From positions 40,254,795-40,318,794 of the forward strand of contig OY720633.1 of assembly GCA_963169105.1 (NCBI GenBank): a stretch of 64,000 nt of DNA, written 5' to 3'. Positions 57,772 to 64,000 of the stretch are shown here, piece by piece. The notes beneath the pieces were generated by a model that worked only from the letters and a program-made list of their open reading frames with translations, ran no database searches and was not told where the DNA came from. Each line of letters begins with the position of its first letter. The first letter of the stretch is position 1. A program made the translations under genes and the position numbers. This stretch comes from Ceriagrion tenellum (taxonomy: Eukaryota; Arthropoda; Insecta; Odonata; Coenagrionidae).

Positions 57772-59835
57772 AGAAAGGTTTTATTTTTTTATTTCTGATT
57801 TTTATCTCTGATTCTGAGAGGGAAAAAGAGATTATTGTCAACTTATGCTTTTAACTCTTGACTACAATTTTTCGAAATATTTTCAGCCTTAGCTCATCTG
57901 TATTTTTCTTATTACTCCTGTCTATCCTGAAGCATTCACGTCTCTTGTGGCTGACATTAAATATCCTAGGAGCTATGGTAAGCTTTTATGGCCAAATATG
58001 AGCATAATTTTAAGTCTTGGTATAATATAGGAACTCAACTGGCAAGGTGAAGGTGCAGAGATTTTTCTTTGCATAGATGCCCCCAGCAGACGTATCTGAG
58101 TACGGCCCTTTTGCGTTTGACCTTTGACCTTTAAATTTCACGCTGCGGCTGGAATTTGTGATATCTTCTGCAAACATTTATTTTGACACATGAATGACTC
58201 CGATAAAATGAAGTGGCATGGTAGTTTACGATGCGCTGTAGAAATCTGTTTGCTACACAGGAGGAGAACATTCACATGTTGGTTTGATATATTACATATA
58301 CCTAGTCAGAGATAAAAAAATAATCACCATTGCTTAAAAAATATATAAAAATATTGCATTGGGTACTATTGGATAATAAACCTGGTATTTTATAAATAAT
58401 GCGGGTTGTATTTTATTAACAGTCAATAGCAGAGACCCAGTTAACTTTCTAATCGGAAACCGCACTTAATGTTTGAGAATTTTTTTAATGATACTATGTT
58501 ATAATATTTTTAAATTAGCGTAGGGACTGAGTAGCCTCATGGTTTGGTACCTCAATTGTAATCTTTGACACCAAGATGAAACGTCCTCCTGAAAAACGCT
58601 ACAATGTCGCTTGTACGTGTAATATCACCAGATTCAAAACAGGGCCACATGTTGTGAAATTATCTAAAAAGTTTTCTGTTTTTCGTCCCAAAACCCATTC
58701 CAATGATACTCTACTCATAAGTATTCAAGAAGAATTTTACGTGCAAGGGAAATCGATTCAGGAGATTACATAGTCATTTTGGTTTCATGCATTCAAATTC
58801 CCAAGGATAACTCAGCGCTATTGGATGACATACACTGATTTGGTCCTTGCAAGAAGTTCGTGGCAATCGATTAAACTGTCGGAAAAAACAGTCTTCTCTT
58901 CACAGGCATAAATACGTTTGCATTTTTAATGTCTTGATAATGAAGAGTTCCCTGGTAATAGTTTGGTTTAAAATAAAAATCCCGGTGATGAAAGTGTATT
59001 ACTCCTTATAATTTGACCAATAAAATTAGCAGCTTCTACCATCCCCTTTAAGTACATTGCCAACCAGCGAAAGAATGAGCTTTTATTGAACTTCAATACT
59101 TGCATTGATCAGATTATATTATAATGGAGTAATTATGCTGTACTTGCCTAAATTTAATATATTTATGACTTGAAACCTCACCTTGTCGCGCTTAGCCTCA
59201 TATCTTACGCCGCCCTTGGCAATTTTATCTTTCTCGCACCTTTTTATCGCCTTTATTTCCATTCTCTCTCGCGTCCTCCTTTATCACTCCTCTTCTCTCC
59301 TTCGCCGGACCAATTTCTTCTCCTCCATTCCTCGGGATTTATAACCTCCGATCTGTGGGTGGGTGACCAACCGCCTGGATAAAGCCCAGCGAATTCCGGC
59401 TCACCCTGGCGCTTTCTCTCTCTACCCTAGCCTCGTGCTCCCCCTTGTCCACCTTCAGGGAAGACTAGCCGACCAAGACTTTAACCCTCCCCCAAACTGT
59501 CCATCTACGATATCCATCTTGAAGAGTTTCTCACGCCCAGCGTGAAAACTCCTTCCGTGCAGTACCTCTTGCGGCTTTACGACTTTTTTTTTGCTCTTGT
59601 ACATTCTCTACCTTCTCTTTTCGTCCATAATTTAACCATTTTTTAAAACTGTGAATTCTTTTGAAAAGGGGCGGCTAGCTCTTTTTCTGACTGCTTGCGG
59701 CGAATTTCGACATCGGACCGCCCGTTAAGCTGCGCTTGTCGATGCTGCGTGAGGGAGGGTCGCAGTGGACGAATATGTTCCGTACTTATGGAAATCTAGA
59801 CGTCATTTTAGCCTTGGTATTAAGGTGCTCCGACT
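57772..59835. other. Unassigned; CpG/pyrimidine-rich block 59190-59760
   Basis: AT-rich, then C/T- and CpG-richer from about 59190 to 59760. Short frames only, none recognised. Confidence 0.45.
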
Positions 59836-61241
59836 GATAGAATAGAATAGAAAATAGTCTTTATTGTTCTGGGACTTTAAGTCCCCTGGAACATAGAAAA
59901 GAAATAAATACATGCCATAACATAAAAGATTACAAAAAACTAAGCAATTTTACATAGGTAATCAGTCATGTTTCTCTTGAACATCGAAATTGTCATAGAG
60001 GTTCTAACATTTACAGGTAAACAATTCCGTAACTTGCTGGAGGAAATTAGGAAAGAGTGCTCAAATAATAAGGTATGGAATTTGGGGATTTAGAATAACT
60101 CAGTGACACGAGTTGATATTTTTCCTGTATCTACATTACATATAAAATTTTCATACAAATAGGTGGGGTTTTTGGATTTCAGGACCTTGAACACGTATAA
60201 AGCCTTTTGCAGTTTTCGGCGTTCATCCAATTTCAGCCATTTAATTTTTTCGTAATAAGGCGTGACGTGTTCATCATAGCGGATGTTGAAAACAAAACGT
60301 AGACAGGAGTTTTGAAGACGCTGCAGCTTAATGCACAGTTCTGAGTTAACATCTGAGAAAATGATTGAACAATAGTCAAAATATGGAAATACCAGAGTTT
60401 GAACCAGCTTCTGGCGAAGTGAAATTGGGAGCAGATGCCTGAAGTGCTTCAATTGGTACATAGTCTTATACACATTGTTAGATATAGCTTTAACGGGCTC
60501 CCGCCAGCTCAAGGTGTTATTTAAATGAACCCCGAGACTTTTCACTGAAGTCGAGTAATCTATAAGGATATTCTGTACTCTTATTTTGGGAAGGCCATTC
60601 ACTGATATGAAGTTCAGATAGGAAGGACTACCAAATATTATTGACTTGGTCTTGTCAGGATTCAACTTCAGCCGATTAACAGCTAACCATTTACAGATAT
60701 ATTGGATATCTTTATTGATCAATTCAACAGCATTTTATAATTCCTTTGGGTGGGATTCGAGATAAATATGCAAGTCGTCTGCATAAAGATGGTATTTGCA
60801 ATGAGATATGGTGCTAGTGAGGTCTTTGATATTTTTAGTGAACAATAGGGGTCCAAGAATTGAGCCTTGTGGGACTCCCCGGGGAACAGGTAGAAAACTT
60901 GATTCTTTACATTCACCGTATTTAACAGCCTGTTGCCGATTGGATAGGTAAGAATGAAACAAGAACAGAACGGAGGGAGATAACTGAAGTTGAGCCATGC
61001 GTCGTAGTAAAATATCATTATCTACGGAATCTAAGGCTTTGCTAAGATCAAATTGAACTAGAATTGTGATTTTTCTTTCGTCTATTGATCGACGAATGTC
61101 ATCTGTTATTTTAATTAGTGCAGACTGAGTGCTGTGGTTTTTACGAAATCCCGATTGATATTTGTCAAAAAAGTTCAGCCGAGATAGATGATCTACTGAT
61201 AAGGTCATGTCACTCCATATTTCCTCAGACAGTGTTCCCAA
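59836..61241 (-). mobile_element. 5'-truncated LINE with well-preserved reverse transcriptase
   Basis: One minus frame runs from 61241 to 60090 with a single TAA at 60735-60737. Before it lie 168 codons with RT box 1 (YQSGFRKNHSTQSAL, residues 28-42), box A (FDLSKALDSVD, 64-74), box B (RGVPQGSILGPLLF, 121-134) and box C (LYADDLHIY, 152-160), so all three catalytic Asp are intact. After it come CKWLAVNRLKLNPDKTKSII, VKSLGVHLNNTLSW and CLRFVFNIRYDEHVTPYY, the thumb. The 3' untranslated part holds AATAAAG near 59860 and ends in TTCTATTCTATTCTATC at 59836, a short tandem tail as in CR1/Jockey-superfamily elements. The endonuclease and first ORF are missing, so the copy cannot move by itself. Confidence 0.85.
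60090..61241 (-). pseudogene. LINE ORF2 remnant (RT and thumb), one in-frame stop
   Basis: Coding part of the preceding element. The two halves are in the same frame, separated only by TAA and five further sense codons before the next large open stretch begins. The lack of frameshifts over about 1.15 kb shows this is the youngest retroelement copy in the window. There is no upstream start codon within the element, since it is truncated at about 61241, where a short AGAATT-rich stretch begins. Confidence 0.8.
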
Positions 61242-64000
61242 GACTAGAATTTCTAGAATTCTTAGAATTTACAGAATTTCTACGCATGTTGTGGAATCTT
61301 TTGAGTTGCCTAGCCAAGGTGTCTACAGCCTCATTGCCACGATCACTTAGGAGTGACTAACTCCTCTTGAAGTACAGGTATATATTCTAAAACGAAATGT
61401 GTGACCCGGATGTATAACAAAGAATGTTTATCAACTATACATCAAGTAAAACTCGGAGTTTGTGACGATGAATCAAATTAAATTCTGAATTCCGATCTGA
61501 GATTAGGTCAGATATTCTTTGTTATACGGTGAAAAACTCCGATTCCACTTTGGAAATTCATACATTAAAATGTTTGAGATGAAAGAAATACGAGGTTGTG
61601 CGATTGGTTGAAGGGATTGAAAGTAGAGTGGAAGAGTATTGAATTAGAGGTACCTCAAAAATACAAGTGAAAGATAATAGCACTTTTGATTGTGAATTTT
61701 GTGGCATTCATACTGCCATACACTCTCGATGTAGTTTTAAGGGTTATTTGTAGATTATTGATGTATAGGAAATTAAGCTGATAAGAATAACGTCACATTT
61801 CATCAAATAAAAATTAAAGTATCATTTCATCAGATGAAAATCACTTTTTGTCAGTTGCTGGTAAACTCAATTAGTTATGGAATCGCCTCAAAAACCTTGC
61901 ATTCGGATTAATTCCTGAGCTATTCCATGTCTAAGATATTCATATTCCATTCTACCCGTTTTCATAATCCAATCCATGCTGTTATTAATGTGCTCCGAAA
62001 TCGTCTGCTCAGTATTCCTCTGAATTCGGTCAGAGTGTTTTGGACTAATGAGCGAGGCACCCCGGTGAAAAGGGCCCAGTAATAGAAGTTCAGGATTTTT
62101 GAGATGCCTTTTGACATCCTGAATACACTTTCGTTGTTTATTTTTTAGAGATAAAATATTATGGAACAACCCCTGGCGATGTTGAATGGACATTGGTAGT
62201 TGCTTTTTCGTCAGTAATTTTTATCTTCTACTTGCGCTTATTGAAAGGTCATTGTCATTTACTCGTGTGCCGTTGAAAAAATGCTATTTAGTTGCTCTTC
62301 TTGATTAAAATTTTATCTATTGGAGACAGATTCGTTATTCTAACTCATACTTTTGTTTTTTATAGTACATCAGAAGATCTATTATTCTGGAGCAGTTTTT
62401 CATTGATTTTATAAAATGAAATGTACACAATATATATAATCCATCGCATAAAAATCTTAAGGTTTTGATATTTGATGTGTACCTTCTCCTTGAGCGCAAT
62501 ACCGAATTGGAAATTTCTCTAAAAATTCATTTTCATAAGAGGCGAGTTTGTTGAAGGTTGAATGAAGAGAGGAACCTGTGAAAAATAGTGAGTGGGAGGT
62601 CGGTGAAATCATTACTCGAAATGCTGAATGGCACAGCATATCATTGTTGAGTAATGGAACTGGATTGAAGAGTAGTGCATGGCCATTTCATAAAGTTGTA
62701 TTCTCTTTGTCTGGATTTTATCTCATGTTCATTCTTGGAAATGGAATGAGTCTATAGTTATCCACCTTTTCCAAGAACTACGGGTACGAATTTGGCGTCT
62801 AAAGATGGTGGCGTTGAAGAACAGAGGAATTAGGAGATTGCTTCAATAATAAGTGTATTGGTGTAGTATTTCTTGTGACTCTGGCGATGGCTTGACAAGG
62901 TTATAAAGGTGAAAAAAGCTGGTTTTATTGTAAGACGTTTACTGGAGTTCGAAAATGGAAAAAAATCCGTGAAAATAATATTATTGACAAGTGTTATAGC
63001 CATGTTTTTTTATTTTTGGTGATGTTATAGTATTTAATGAGAGTGACGTATTTTGTTGTGTATTGTAACTGAACCCCATGCAACCCGTATTTGACCGCAA
63101 TATAGGTCTTTTACGTGATCGTTGTAGATAGCACGATGGCGCTTGCCCCGAGCACAAAGCGTGGTTCATCTTCGGCTGCATTGATGGTAGAGCTGGTAAA
63201 ATAGTACCTGAGAGAAAATCAATATGCTCGGCATTTGCAGAATTACGAGCTGCTCAGGTGGCATTTGAGGCATTGACTGAGGAGCATGCCCGCATTTCGT
63301 CTTCTCCTCCGAAATCCAAGTGGTTATATTTTCGGATTCCTTGATTAAATGGCTTTATGGTAATAGTAATTTTAAAGGAGTAGCATACTTAATGAAAAAT
63401 TTGGTGAAGAATTATTACTTTTACGGTAATATCAGGAAAACGGTGTTTCCTTAACAATTATATCTCCAATCATCTTAACAATTATTTCTAAATAGTAAGG
63501 TCTATCAGCTACGGAGCTAAAGTTTGTGCAAATATACTTTTGTTACATATAATTATAGACCTGTAAACTTCACGGGATTTATTAAGGAAATGATAGGATT
63601 GAATATTCTCCGAAATTACTTTAACTTTCTCGTGATGGTTTGAACCTTTAAATTCATGTCGGCAAATGACAGGTGAAATCGCATTTATTTTGTAAAGGAA
63701 TGTGAATATTCACCTCAAAAACAATTATATTTTTACTTTAATGACTGAATCCTGTCGAATCATATCACTCCAACCCTCTAAAAGCTGGTAATGTATCGTT
63801 GTACTCAGTATCTCCCTTGTGGGGAGGTAACGTTCTTTTTTAGATATTTCAGTACTTTTAACCTTGGAAGGTCAAAAAACGGCCTCTTTGTGAAGGAATA
63901 TTTTCCTTGCTAGAGTAGAGGATGGTGGTACCTAACCTATACCTCGATGTGTTTTCGTTGCTCTAAGTATTATCCTATTTTTTATTTGACTCTTTTATTA
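61242..64000. other. Unassigned sequence to window end
   Basis: An AGAATT/TTCTAGAA-rich stretch at 61240-61283 flanks the LINE. Beyond it are AT-rich sequence and short frames (61888-62193 minus, 101 codons; 62981-63181 minus), none recognised. A plus-strand stretch at 63135-63265 reads without long gaps but has an in-frame stop and no known motif. Confidence 0.45.

Noticed and set aside
61240..61283. TTCTAGAA-type dyads resembling heat-shock elements
   Set aside because: Only one proper TTCnnGAA pair; the further units have wrong spacing, and it lies at a LINE truncation point.

Overview
The window reads as eukaryotic, AT-rich, intergenic or intronic DNA, most likely from an arthropod and probably an insect. 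Three things support this. No long conserved open frame is present on either strand. Decayed transposable elements are scattered throughout: three kinds of non-LTR retrotransposon, Penelope-like elements and MITEs. The remainder is AT-rich sequence broken by CpG-rich or pyrimidine-rich blocks. I see no prokaryotic operon, CRISPR array, complete tRNA or rRNA gene.

Layout. 0-8 kb: two 3' copies of an endonuclease/reverse-transcriptase (ERT) type LINE (2.46 and 4.84 kb), a Penelope-like element C-terminus with a GIY-YIG domain (5.70-6.07 kb) between inverted and direct repeat arms, and a 178-bp direct repeat (3.74 and 7.32 kb) whose second copy abuts a CR1/L2-like LINE fragment. 8-25 kb: mostly unrecognised, with a LINE RT fragment at 17.2-17.7 kb, a clean 309-bp hAT MITE with an 8-bp target duplication at 20.3 kb, and a palindrome at 24.4 kb. 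25.6-31 kb: a second Penelope-like 3' end, then a run of CpG-rich blocks ending in the only host exon candidate (start codon at 30855, splice donor at 30946). 31-46 kb: two more palindromes (35.3 and 37.2 kb), two more CR1/L2-like LINE fragments (38.9 and 43 kb), and a MITE of PIF/Harbinger type with a hAT-type MITE inside it (40.9-41.9 kb). 46-64 kb: several tandem duplications, a TATA-containing CpG-rich block (48.6-48.9 kb), another ERT-type LINE tail (56.3 kb), and a 5'-truncated LINE at 59.8-61.2 kb whose RT domain keeps all catalytic motifs and has one visible in-frame stop.

The most notable theme is a recurring RNA-like module. Both Penelope-like 3' ends carry a hammerhead-ribozyme-like core (CTGANGA-like, stem II, GAAAC-like, then GTC). 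The same kind of core occurs in mirror-image pairs in three palindromes of about 118-158 bp, each with AATAAA-like sequence toward the outside of at least one arm. I read the palindromes as head-to-head remnants of Penelope-like pseudo-LTR or retrozyme-like units. That is inference from base patterns. The cores are degenerate and need a covariance-model search and a cleavage test.
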